Below, piece after piece: positions 1 to 7,438 of a DNA stretch of 9,587 nt. A program made the position numbers and the translations under genes. Origin of the DNA: Gemmatimonadales bacterium UBA4456 (GTDB lineage: Bacteria > Gemmatimonadota > Gemmatimonadetes > Longimicrobiales > Gaopeijiaceae); assembly GCA_002390225.1 (NCBI GenBank), contig DGOW01000017.1, forward strand, positions 1-9,587, read 5' to 3'. Below the pieces are notes generated by a model, which worked only from the letters and a program-made list of their open reading frames with translations, ran no database searches and was not told the origin of the DNA. How positions within the stretch are numbered: the stretch's first letter is position 1; the number at the start of each line of letters is the position of its first letter.

Positions 1-36
1 GGCACTGGCACTGGCACTGGCACCGGCACTGGCGGC
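1..36 (+). repeat. GGCACT hexanucleotide tandem repeat inside dnaX
   Basis: Five consecutive hexamers are visible (GGCACT three times, GGCACC, GGCACT), followed by a degenerate GGCGGCACG. The repeat begins at the window edge and may extend upstream. Each unit is exactly two codons (Gly-Thr), so gain or loss of units keeps the frame. It lies in the flexible linker before the C-terminal domain of DnaX, where a change of length should be tolerated. Confidence 0.9.
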
Positions 37-564
37 ACGCATGCGTCCAGCGGGGCGTTCAGTGACGGGAGCTCGACTGCGGGTCTCTCCACCAGCAGCG
101 TGTCCGCTTCCACCGCGAGCGAGTCGGCAGTGGCGGAGCCGGTAGCGTTGGAATCAGAGGGCCTTGCCCCGCCTGAATCTGAACCTATCGTCCCCATGGA
201 CGACATTCGCGAAGCTTGGGCCCGCTGGATCAACTCGGCGCGTGGCATTCCCGTCGGGCTGGGGCCGTTCCTTCATTCGGCGTCGGTTTCTGAGGATGAA
301 GGTGGGCTGGTCATTACCCCCCTCCCGGGACCCGCCGTGGAACGCCTTGGTCAGCCTACGGTGATCGAGGCGATCCGCGAGGGGATGACCCCGTTCCTGG
401 GGCGTCGGCCCGTTCTTCGGGTGGAGGCTCCCCAGGGCACTCAAGGGTCGGCGGAACGAGTCACGCGTGAAGAGGTGCAAGCGGACACGCTCAAGGCACT
501 GTATCGACAGGAACCGCGTCTCGAGCGGGCGGTAAAAGAACTTGATCTGGAACTCATGGATTAA
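1..564 (+). CDS. dnaX: DNA polymerase III subunit gamma/tau, C-terminal part (5' end outside window)
   Basis: This is the 3' end of a clamp-loader subunit gene. The reading frame is open from base 1 and ends with TAA at 562-564, so about 187 C-terminal residues are visible and the AAA+ ATPase domain lies upstream of the window. Roughly the first 65 residues are a low-complexity linker rich in Gly, Thr, Ser, Ala and Glu. It starts with a Gly-Thr dipeptide repeat and continues with an acidic, proline-containing stretch. A folded domain starts near nt 196 (DDIREAWARWI) with alternating strands and helices typical of the tau C-terminal region, and the protein ends in RLERAVKELDLELMD, an ending I associate with DnaX of several non-proteobacterial phyla. 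The internal GTG at 100 is not a credible start, because the same frame continues upstream. The call rests on this tail and on the adjacent ybaB and recR, a classic dnaX-ybaB-recR order. The main doubt is that the diagnostic N-terminus is missing. Confidence 0.82.
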   Translation, partial: GTGTGTGTGTGGTHASSGAFSDGSSTAGLSTSSVSASTASESAVAEPVALESEGLAPPESEPIVPMDDIREAWARWINSARGIPVGLGPFLHSASVSEDEGGLVITPLPGPAVERLGQPTVIEAIREGMTPFLGRRPVLRVEAPQGTQGSAERVTREEVQADTLKALYRQEPRLERAVKELDLELMD

Positions 565-573
565 GGCACAGGA

Positions 574-900
574 ATGACAGATCTCTCTCAGCTGATGCAA
601 CTCAGCCAGAAGCTTCAGGCGAAGATGGCAGAGCTTCAAGAGAACCTTGAGTCCAAGTCGATCACTGCATCGTCGGGTGGTGGCATGGTCACCGTCACGG
701 TCGATGGGAAGGGACACGCGCGACGTATCCAGATCGATCCGACATGCGTGGACTCTCGCGACGTCGAGATGCTCGAGGATCTCGTGCTCGCGGCCATCAG
801 CGAAGCGCAAAACAAGGCACAGAGTGAGTACGAAGCGGAGATGCGGAACGCTACGGGTGGCCTTCCGATGAACATCCCGGGCCTGCCGAAGTTGTTCTGA
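574..900 (+). CDS. ybaB: YbaB/EbfC family nucleoid-associated DNA-binding protein
   Basis: The product is 108 residues, the usual size for the YbaB/EbfC family of small dimeric DNA-binding proteins. An N-terminal amphipathic helix (about residues 4-30, rich in Gln, Lys, Glu and Leu) is followed by a beta-sheet core with the family-typical glycine-rich turn SSGGGMVTVTVDGKG (about 34-48). A second long helix carries the LVLAAISEAQNKAQ segment, and the tail is Gly/Pro/Met-rich (about 93-106). Family members bind DNA as dimers and are thought to organise the nucleoid. The ATG at 574 sits 9 nt after the dnaX stop, and an AAGG overlapping that stop (563-566) gives a plausible ribosome site. Position between dnaX and recR is the widely conserved arrangement and implies co-transcription. 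The exact role of YbaB with RecR and DnaX is not settled, so no stronger function is claimed. Confidence 0.95.
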   Translation: MTDLSQLMQLSQKLQAKMAELQENLESKSITASSGGGMVTVTVDGKGHARRIQIDPTCVDSRDVEMLEDLVLAAISEAQNKAQSEYEAEMRNATGGLPMNIPGLPKLF

Positions 901-909
901 CGCAACGCA

Positions 910-1503
910 ATGTCGGCGATTGATCGTCTAACGGACGAGCTAGCCCGCCTCCCGGGGATCGGTTCCAGGACCGCGCTGCGCCTTGTCCACCACCTCATGA
1001 AGGGGTCCAAGGACGACACCCGTCGGCTGGCTCGCTCACTTGTGGACGTGGCGGACAAGATCCGCGCGTGTGTCGTATGCGGAAATTTTTCGGAGCACGA
1101 GCTCTGCGATATCTGTGCGAATCCACGTCGAGACACGTCGGTCTTGTGCGTCGTGGAAGAAGCCTACGAGGTCGGCGCGATCGAACGGACAGGTCAGTTC
1201 CGGGGAATCTTCCACGTCCTGGGTGGCCGACTGTCGCCGCTCGACGGAATCGGACCCGAGGAACTCAACGTCGCGTCGCTTCTGGAGCGGATCCATGGCT
1301 CGGATGAGGGCATCCAAGAGGTGATCATCGCGACGAACGCCAGTGTGGAGGGGGAGGCGACCTCCGTCTTTCTCGAGCAGGAGATCCGGCCACTCGGTCC
1401 GCGTGTTACACGTCTGGCACGCGGGATTCCGGTAGGCAGTGATCTGGAATACGTTGATGGAACGACGATCGCACAGGCTCTGGCGGGCCGACGGGAAATG
1501 TGA
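910..1503 (+). CDS. recR: Recombination mediator protein RecR
   Basis: The product is 197 residues, close to the family's usual ~200. In order it shows an N-terminal helix-hairpin-helix (LARLPGIGSRTALRL, about residues 11-25), a four-cysteine zinc finger (C54, C57, C66, C69), and a Toprim domain starting near residue 77 (SVLCVVEE) that includes FHVLGGRLSPLDGIGPEEL. The Toprim domain continues through ATNASVEGEAT, and the protein ends with the conserved ARGIPVGSDLEYVDGTT and a Walker-B-like region. RecR works with RecO (and RecF) to load RecA onto SSB-coated single-stranded DNA during gap repair. The usual ATNPT is ATNAS here, a mild variation. The gene starts 9 nt after ybaB with no strong Shine-Dalgarno sequence, consistent with translational coupling in a dnaX-ybaB-recR unit. 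All domains look intact. Confidence 0.97.
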   Translation: MSAIDRLTDELARLPGIGSRTALRLVHHLMKGSKDDTRRLARSLVDVADKIRACVVCGNFSEHELCDICANPRRDTSVLCVVEEAYEVGAIERTGQFRGIFHVLGGRLSPLDGIGPEELNVASLLERIHGSDEGIQEVIIATNASVEGEATSVFLEQEIRPLGPRVTRLARGIPVGSDLEYVDGTTIAQALAGRREM

Positions 1504-1505
1504 AG

Positions 1506-1820
1506 ATGGACAGGAGTCTGAAAACAGCAGGGCTGACGGTGCTCGCGGCTGCCGCCGCGGGGGCGATTGCAGCCATGATCATTCGCGGCCAGATCACACG
1601 GCACCAGCGCGATCTCTTCTCGCCTCGGGCCCTCAAGCGTCTGGCTGCGCTGGGTCATATTGGCCGGGAGCAGGCGTCGGTAGACCTGATTCGCCTCCTG
1701 CTGGATTTCATCGCCTGGGAGCCGAAACAGATGCTCCGGGACAGGGCACAGGCGATCATCGACAGGATGCTCGACGACGTGGAGCGTCTGGGGATCGAGG
1801 CCCGAGCGAATTCCGCCTGA
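1506..1820 (+). CDS. Hypothetical small membrane-anchored protein
   Basis: I do not recognise this family. From the ATG at 1506 the product is 104 residues. A GTG at 1500 would add two residues and give a 4-nt GTGA overlap with recR; I prefer 1506 because GGGA at 1493-1496 is better spaced from it. Residues about 7-26 form one hydrophobic, alanine-rich segment (AGLTVLAAAAAGAIAAMII), either a signal anchor or a single membrane helix. After a basic stretch (RGQITRHQR) the remainder looks entirely helical. The run RALKRLAALGHIGREQ to DRAQAIIDRML has a helix-pair rhythm faintly like HEAT-type repeats, but too short to assign. It lies directly behind recR and before mglA, so it probably belongs to the recR transcription unit. 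A roadblock/LC7 (MglB) fold is not evident. Expression is supported by tight spacing and normal codon use; function is unknown. Confidence 0.7.
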   Translation: MDRSLKTAGLTVLAAAAAGAIAAMIIRGQITRHQRDLFSPRALKRLAALGHIGREQASVDLIRLLLDFIAWEPKQMLRDRAQAIIDRMLDDVERLGIEARANSA

Positions 1821-1989
1821 AACCGGGAACCTTGCCCCTCGCGGCAGGCATGCCGAAGTTACGGTCTGTAGCCGATTTCCGGGCGTCCAGTGACGCACGT
1901 GACCCCTCTGGGGTGAGCGGCAACCCGTTGACCGAACGAGAGGTCTCTTGGATCCACGCTCCACAAATATGGGGAGGTAGAGTCGTCAC
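1821..1989 (+). other. Intergenic region upstream of mglA with ribosome binding site
   Basis: These 169 nt are one of the two main gaps in the left gene block and probably hold the mglA promoter. TTGACC at 1928-1933 resembles a -35 element, but the hexamer 17 nt downstream (GATCCA) is a poor -10, so no promoter is claimed. GGGGAGG at 1971-1977 is a strong Shine-Dalgarno sequence, about 12 nt before the mglA ATG at 1990, and it supports that start. The 5-bp hairpin ACCCCTCTGGGGT (1902-1914) has no T tract and does not look like an intrinsic terminator. No open frame of credible length was seen. Confidence 0.5.
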
Positions 1990-2568
1990 ATGTCGATGAT
2001 CAACTACGCCTCGCGTGAGATCAACTGCAAAATCGTGTACTACGGTACGGGGCTCGGCGGGAAGACCACCAACCTCGAGTACATCTGCTCGCGGGTGAAT
2101 CCGGATTCGAAGGGGAAAATGATCTCTCTCGCAACCGAGACGGAGCGCACGCTCTTCCTCGATTTCCTGCCGATCGATCTCGGTGAGGTTCGGGGATTCA
2201 AGACGCGCTTCCATCTGTACACGGTGCCCGGTCAGGTCTACTACAACGCGAGCCGGCGCCTGATTCTGAAGGGCGTGGATGGCCTGGTGTTCGTCGCGGA
2301 CTCCCGGGCGTCGCGGACTGAGGCGAACATCGAATCGATGCATAACCTGTGCGAAGATCTGGAAACGTACGGTTACGACCTCGAGACGATCCCCTTTGCG
2401 ATTCAGTATAACAAGCGCGACATGGACAACATCGTCTCTCCTGAGGACCTGCGAGCCCAGATCAACCCGATGGGGGTTCCGGACTTCGAGGGAACCGCGA
2501 TCAACGGTGAGGGCGTCTTCGAGACGCTGTCCTGCGTCAGCAAGGCGGTCGTCTGGGCGCTGGCCTGA
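1990..2568 (+). CDS. mglA: MglA-type Ras-like polarity GTPase
   Basis: The product is 192 residues and closely matches the Myxococcus MglA family throughout, including the opening INYASREINCKIVYYG. The P-loop is GTGLGGKT (residues 19-26). Switch I contains TETERT with R53 and T54, the DxxG region is replaced by the family-typical TVPGQ (78-82, with Q82), and the base-specificity motif is NKRD (141-144). By numbering, R53 and Q82 fall on the residues known in Myxococcus MglA to support MglB-stimulated GTP hydrolysis. MglA is a cytoplasmic switch that marks a cell pole and directs motility or polarity proteins. A strong Shine-Dalgarno sequence precedes the ATG. pgsA begins 16 nt downstream, so the two are probably co-transcribed. 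No roadblock/LC7 MglB gene is seen here. The family call is very secure; the cellular role in this organism is unknown. Confidence 0.95.
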   Translation: MSMINYASREINCKIVYYGTGLGGKTTNLEYICSRVNPDSKGKMISLATETERTLFLDFLPIDLGEVRGFKTRFHLYTVPGQVYYNASRRLILKGVDGLVFVADSRASRTEANIESMHNLCEDLETYGYDLETIPFAIQYNKRDMDNIVSPEDLRAQINPMGVPDFEGTAINGEGVFETLSCVSKAVVWALA

Positions 2569-2584
2569 CCTGAGCGACACGTCG

Positions 2585-3250
2585 ATGGGAGCTCCGGAGC
2601 CGCTGGGACGCGGCCGACGGATCAACCTCCCGAACGTCATCACTGTCGGCCGCATCGCGGCCTGTCCAGTGTTATTCTGGTTGGCGATGTCGACCAACAC
2701 GACCGCCCGTTTCACTGCCTTCGCTCTGTATACGGCCGCCGGGCTTTCGGACATTCTGGATGGGTACCTGGCACGGCGTGACAACCTCGTCACGGACATG
2801 GGCAAGCTTCTCGACCCCATCGCGGACAAGCTTCTCCTCGTCGTGACGCTGATCCCGGTCTACGTGATCTCCCACCGGGGGGGCGCTCTCGATGAGGTAC
2901 CGTGGATTGGTGAACTCCCGATGTGGATTCTCGTCGTAATCTTCGGCCGTGAACTGTTCATCACGGTATTCCGGGCCTATGCCGCCCGGCGCGGAGTCGT
3001 GATTGCCGCCGGCTGGTCAGGGAAGCGCAAGGCAATGTTCCAGATGTTCTTCATCGGCGGAGCGCTGCTCTGGTACCCACTGATCGAGGTCGGGACGAGC
3101 CGGGGCTGGAACAGCGGTTTCTGGACCTTCTTCTCGGAGGGGCTTCAGGTGTGGGTTGTGGTCATGCTCGGGTTAGCTGTCCTGCTGACCGTGTACTCCC
3201 TGATCGACTACCTCTGGTCCTATCGGACAGTGGTCGGGATTCGGGACTGA
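2585..3250 (+). CDS. pgsA: CDP-diacylglycerol-glycerol-3-phosphate 3-phosphatidyltransferase
   Basis: The product is a 221-residue integral membrane enzyme of the CDP-alcohol phosphatidyltransferase family, which makes phosphatidylglycerophosphate from CDP-diacylglycerol and glycerol-3-phosphate. The diagnostic D-x2-D-G-x2-A-R-x8-G-x3-D-x3-D signature is complete: D56, D59, G60, A63, R64, G73, D77, D81. Several hydrophobic segments flank it (about 22-35, 44-55, 82-96, 112-127, 148-162, 191-212), as expected for this multi-pass fold. The N-terminal NLPNVITVGRI (14-24) is the usual PgsA opening. The frame is open further upstream into mglA, but ATG 2585 is the first start that gives a normal N-terminus; its ribosome site is weak, suggesting coupling to mglA. 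cinA follows after one base, a common pgsA-cinA pairing. A related substrate (inositol or serine) cannot be fully excluded from sequence, but PgsA is the best fit. Confidence 0.92.
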   Translation: MGAPEPLGRGRRINLPNVITVGRIAACPVLFWLAMSTNTTARFTAFALYTAAGLSDILDGYLARRDNLVTDMGKLLDPIADKLLLVVTLIPVYVISHRGGALDEVPWIGELPMWILVVIFGRELFITVFRAYAARRGVVIAAGWSGKRKAMFQMFFIGGALLWYPLIEVGTSRGWNSGFWTFFSEGLQVWVVVMLGLAVLLTVYSLIDYLWSYRTVVGIRD

Positions 3251-3251
3251 C

Positions 3252-4538
3252 GTGACCGAAGGCGCACCGAGCGCTGCGGTTGTGTCGGTCGGCAACGAGC
3301 TCCTCTTCGGCGAAACCGTCGACACGAACGCGGCCTGGCTTGGGCGTGAACTGACCACCCTCGGGATCCCTGTCGTGCGTCGCTATACGGTGGGAGACGT
3401 AGCCGAGGACATCGCATGGGCCGTGCGTGAGGCGACTGAGATGACCGACCTGGTGATGGTCACCGGGGGTCTGGGTCCTACGCCCGACGATCTCACAAAG
3501 CCCACAGTGGCCGTCGAGTTCGACCTCGCCCTGACCCGCGACGACCTCATGCTGGAGACACTCAAGGCACGATACGGCTCGGGAGGCCATGACGAGGTTC
3601 CGTTGGCCGCACGTGTCCAGGCCGAGATCCCGGAAGGCTCAACCGTCCTGGAGAACCCTGAGGGCACTGCGCCCGGGATTCTCCTGCGGACCCGAAACGC
3701 GACCGTGGTCCTGCTTCCCGGTGTGCCCCGCGAGATGCGAGCGATCGTCAAGGGCGCGCTGCGGCCGCACCTCGAGGCCATGCGCCCGGTGCACGCGGAA
3801 CGAGTCTGGCACCACGTGACCCATACCACTGGAATTGTCGAGTCGCGACTGACGGAACAGGTTGAGGCGCGGATGGCCGAACTCCCGGGCGAGATCCGTA
3901 CGCCGGTCGGAGTGGCGTATCTCCCGGACGTCTACGGGGTCGACCTGCGGTTCTCTGCGTCCGGGGTCTCTCGGGACGAGGCACGCGCCCGGATCGCTCC
4001 GCTCCTCGATGCAATCGACGAGGTGGTGGCACCGTACCGATTCGAGTGTGCCTCCGGTGACCTCGCGGAAGCGGTCAGTACGGAGCTCCGCAATCGTGGA
4101 ATGAAGATGGCCACGGCGGAGAGTTGTACAGGGGGGCTGATTGCGAAGCGAATCACCGATCGCCCGGGATCTTCGGAGGTGTTCGCTGGAGGGGTCGTCG
4201 CCTACTCGAATCGGGTGAAGGTCGAGCAGCTGGGTGTCCGAGTCGAGGATATCGAGAGGTTCGGCGCCGTCTCCGAAGCGGTGGCCCACCAGCTGGCGGG
4301 AGGGGTCGCCGCTCTCCTTCACGCAGATGTGGGCATCGGCGTGACCGGGGTGGCCGGCCCTAGCGGTGGTAGTGTCGAAAAGCCCGTCGGAACCATATGG
4401 ATTGGGACTTCTGTACGGGGTGAGGTCGAGACCTTTCTTGGACACTACTCGGGCGATCGCGAGACTGTGCGGGCCAGGGCGGGACAGGCAGCGCTGGCTT
4501 CGGTGTACCGTCGCTTGCTGAATGCATCGAAGGGATGA
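3252..4538 (+). CDS. cinA: CinA family protein: nucleotide pyrophosphatase domain plus NMN amidohydrolase (PncC) domain
   Basis: The product has 428 residues, the usual length for two-domain CinA. The N-terminal domain (about 8-175) is of the molybdopterin-binding-like COG1058 type, with SVGNELLFGE near the start, TGGLGPTPDD (71-80), and GTAPGILL followed by LLPGVPREM. In characterised family members it cleaves ADP-ribose. A middle linker domain leads to the PncC domain (from about 270) with ATAESCTGG (287-295, S291 the likely nucleophile), AYSNRVK (Y318, K323) and GVTGVAGPSGG. PncC deamidates nicotinamide mononucleotide, recycling it into NAD synthesis. The GTG start at 3252 is one base after the pgsA stop, pointing to coupled translation. 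In many bacteria cinA is followed by recA; here grpE follows instead. Both domains look intact. Any link to competence, implied by the name, is not supported by the context here. Confidence 0.94.
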   Translation: MTEGAPSAAVVSVGNELLFGETVDTNAAWLGRELTTLGIPVVRRYTVGDVAEDIAWAVREATEMTDLVMVTGGLGPTPDDLTKPTVAVEFDLALTRDDLMLETLKARYGSGGHDEVPLAARVQAEIPEGSTVLENPEGTAPGILLRTRNATVVLLPGVPREMRAIVKGALRPHLEAMRPVHAERVWHHVTHTTGIVESRLTEQVEARMAELPGEIRTPVGVAYLPDVYGVDLRFSASGVSRDEARARIAPLLDAIDEVVAPYRFECASGDLAEAVSTELRNRGMKMATAESCTGGLIAKRITDRPGSSEVFAGGVVAYSNRVKVEQLGVRVEDIERFGAVSEAVAHQLAGGVAALLHADVGIGVTGVAGPSGGSVEKPVGTIWIGTSVRGEVETFLGHYSGDRETVRARAGQAALASVYRRLLNASKG

Positions 4539-4598
4539 ACCTCGGGGGAACGCTGTGGTATCTTTCGAGTCGATAAACCCGCGACCCATGGTCAGAGA
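4539..4598 (+). promoter_or_regulatory. Candidate promoter region of grpE-dnaJ
   Basis: This 60-nt gap is the only non-coding space before the heat-shock pair and is more AT-rich around 4559-4577 than its flanks. Two weak readings are possible. One is an ECF-sigma-like GGAAC (4547-4551) followed 17 nt later by GTCGAT (4569-4574). The other is a sigma-32-like CTTTCGA (4562-4568) with CCCAT (4585-4589). No CIRCE inverted repeat (TTAGCACTC/GAGTGCTAA) is present, which argues against HrcA control at this site. None of these assignments is secure. Confidence 0.3.
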
Positions 4599-5213
4599 AT
4601 GACGGACGCGCACGTCGAAGACGAGCAGAACGAGACGGTCGACTCGGCCGAACAGCCAGCCGACTCACCTCAGGGTGGATCGGATGGCGCGACGGATGGC
4701 GTCATCGAGATCGAGGCTGACGTCGGGCGGGCAGCGCCTGCATCGGGCAGCGAGCCGAGCGAAGTGACGGCGTTGCGCGAGGAGTTTGGCGCGCTGAACG
4801 ACCGGCACCTCCGCCTGGTTGCCGAGTTCAACAACTTCCGGCGCCGATCGGAGCAGGAGCGACTGAGTGCCTGGTCGCGAGCCCAAGCCGACCTGGTCGG
4901 GAAGTTTCTCGATGTTCTCGACGACCTTCACCGGGTCGCGGAGCTCGATTTATCGAACGCGACGGTCGAAGCGATCATGGAGGGTATCGATCTGGTCGAG
5001 CGGAAGTTTGTGCGGACACTCGACGAAACGGGTGCCGAGATGATCGACCCCACCAATCAGCCGTTCGATCCGGAACGAATGGAAGCGATGATGCGGGTCC
5101 CGGTGGAGTCCGACCAGCAGATGGACACAGTGGCTCAGGTGTTCCAGAAAGGTTATTCGCTCAAGGGTATCCTGGTCCGGCCCGCCCGCGTCAGCGTCTA
5201 TACGCAGGGATAG
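4599..5213 (+). CDS. grpE: Nucleotide exchange factor GrpE
   Basis: The product is the 204-residue Hsp70 co-chaperone that releases ADP from DnaK. The first ~58 residues are acidic and low-complexity (disordered). A long coiled-coil helix runs from about 58 to 100 and contains RLVAEFNNFRRRSEQER, matching the family's conserved A-[DE]-F-x-N-F-R-[RK]-R core. Next come FLDVLDDLHRVAEL (the LPVLDNLERA equivalent) and the C-terminal beta domain, ending in VFQKGYSLKGILVRPARVSVY, which matches the classic V-x2-G-Y-x-L-x2-[RK]-x-[LI]-R-P-A-x-V signature (split here at GYSLKG and LVRPARV). The ATG at 4599 is the first in this frame with a plausible N-terminus; the ribosome site is weak. dnaJ begins 6 nt downstream, so the two are surely co-transcribed. 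dnaK and hrcA, frequent neighbours elsewhere, are absent from the window. Confidence 0.96.
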   Translation: MTDAHVEDEQNETVDSAEQPADSPQGGSDGATDGVIEIEADVGRAAPASGSEPSEVTALREEFGALNDRHLRLVAEFNNFRRRSEQERLSAWSRAQADLVGKFLDVLDDLHRVAELDLSNATVEAIMEGIDLVERKFVRTLDETGAEMIDPTNQPFDPERMEAMMRVPVESDQQMDTVAQVFQKGYSLKGILVRPARVSVYTQG

Positions 5214-5219
5214 GCGTCG

Positions 5220-6373
<1,154 letters not shown>

Positions 6374-6377
<4 letters not shown>

Positions 6378-7438
6378 GCGATTCGACCGCCTCCGAGTAC
6401 CCGTAATCCATCGAAAACGACCGCAGACTGACCCGGCGTGATCGCGGGCTGCGCGGCGCTCAGCGCGAGCTTCAAATCGTCCCCTACGTCCACGACAGTC
6501 GCGGTCACGGTCGGGGCCCGGTACCGCAGCTGAACGGTGACTTCGTCGCCCGGTGAGGGTGCCGCTGTCAGCCAGTTCAACTCTCGTACGGCCACTGACG
6601 CACCGAAGAGTTCTTCGCGTGTGCCGACTACCACCTCCCTGGTCTCCGGGCGCACGGCGAGAACGAACATTGGCTCTGGAAAGCCCCCGCCGAGTCCGCG
6701 TCGCTGGCCCACGGTGAAGCCTGCGAAGCCCCTATGCTGCCCCATGACGGTGCCATCGGAGCGGACGATCTGGCCTGGCTCGAGGGCGGGGTGTACGGGT
6801 CCCAGCCGCTTGCGCAGCAGGTCCCGGTAATCCCCGGTCGGAACGAAGCAGATTTCCTGACTCTCGGGCTTCTCCGCAGTTGCGAGTTCCAGCGTGCGTG
6901 CCTGTTCGCGGACCTCGGCCTTCGTCAGATCACCCACGGGGAAGAGAAGGCGAGGGAGGATCTCCGGGGGGAGCCCCCACAGGAAGTATGACTGGTCCTT
7001 GGCGTCATCCAGACCGCGGAGCAGGGAGGTCTCGCCGGCCGTATGCGCTATGCGTACGTAGTGGCCCGTGGCGATGCGATCGCAGCCGAGTGCCTTTCCG
7101 CGAGCGAGCAGGTCCCGGAACTTCGTGTTCGAGTTGCATCGGACGCAGGGGTTCGGGGTCCGTCCCCGGGCGTATTCCGAGACGAAGTCGTCGATGACGT
7201 CCCTGGTGAAGTCCTCTTCGACGTCGAAGACGTAGTGTGCGATCCCGAGGGAGGAGGCCACTCGCTTCGCATCCATGATCCCGTCGAGCCCGCAGCACGT
7301 CTTGCCGTGTGTCGGAATGTCGGAGTAGCAGAAGGTCTTCATCGTCACGCCGATGACCTCGTGCCCCTCGTCGACAAGGATCGCAGCGGCCACTGATGAA
7401 TCGACGCCGCCCGACATCGCGACCAGCACGCGGCTCAT
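6374..7438 (-). CDS. mnmA: tRNA-specific 2-thiouridylase MnmA
   Basis: The product is 354 residues (family ~360). MnmA adenylates and thiolates U34 of tRNA-Lys, -Glu and -Gln to give the s2U wobble base. The N-terminal PP-loop ATPase motif is SGGVDSS (9-15). The first catalytic cysteine is C101 in NPCVRCNSNTKF, and the second is C197 in KPESQEICFVPTGDY. GQHRGFAGFTVGQRRGLG (233-250) is the tRNA-binding, family-diagnostic segment, and the C-terminal domain is a beta-barrel. Extra cysteines at 37, 48, 49 and 98 occur, as in many non-proteobacterial MnmAs. The frame runs on upstream to 7606, but ATG 7438 gives the proper MSRVLVAMSGGVDSS opening and overlaps the stop of the upstream cysteine desulfurase by 4 nt (ATGA), so the two are translationally coupled. 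Sulfur probably comes from that desulfurase. Confidence 0.97.

Noticed and set aside
154..810. 218-codon minus-strand frame opposite dnaX and ybaB
   Set aside because: It overlaps two well-supported genes and its product is Arg/His/Leu-rich with no recognisable motif, typical of a shadow frame in GC-rich DNA.
1902..1914. Hairpin ACCCC-TCT-GGGGT as a terminator after the unidentified gene
   Set aside because: It has only a 5-bp stem and no following T tract.
2279..2584. 102-residue N-terminal extension of PgsA
   Set aside because: It runs through mglA in another frame and is Arg/Ser/Thr-rich. ATG 2585 gives the normal PgsA N-terminus and length.
1756..2829. 357-codon minus-strand frame opposite mglA and the start of pgsA
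   Set aside because: It is long only because of high GC content. It covers conserved mglA and pgsA coding sequence, and its product is Arg/Pro-rich without domain signals.
4588..4602. Four-codon leader frame ending in ATGA overlap with the grpE start
   Set aside because: It has no ribosome site and is too short to distinguish from chance.
3639..4613. 324-codon minus-strand frame opposite cinA
   Set aside because: It is antisense to a fully conserved two-domain CinA, and no family pattern is seen in its translation.
7289..7330. Extra cysteines in MnmA (37, 48, 49) as a novel metal site
   Set aside because: Similar CC motifs occur in many MnmA proteins outside the Gammaproteobacteria, so this is not new by itself.
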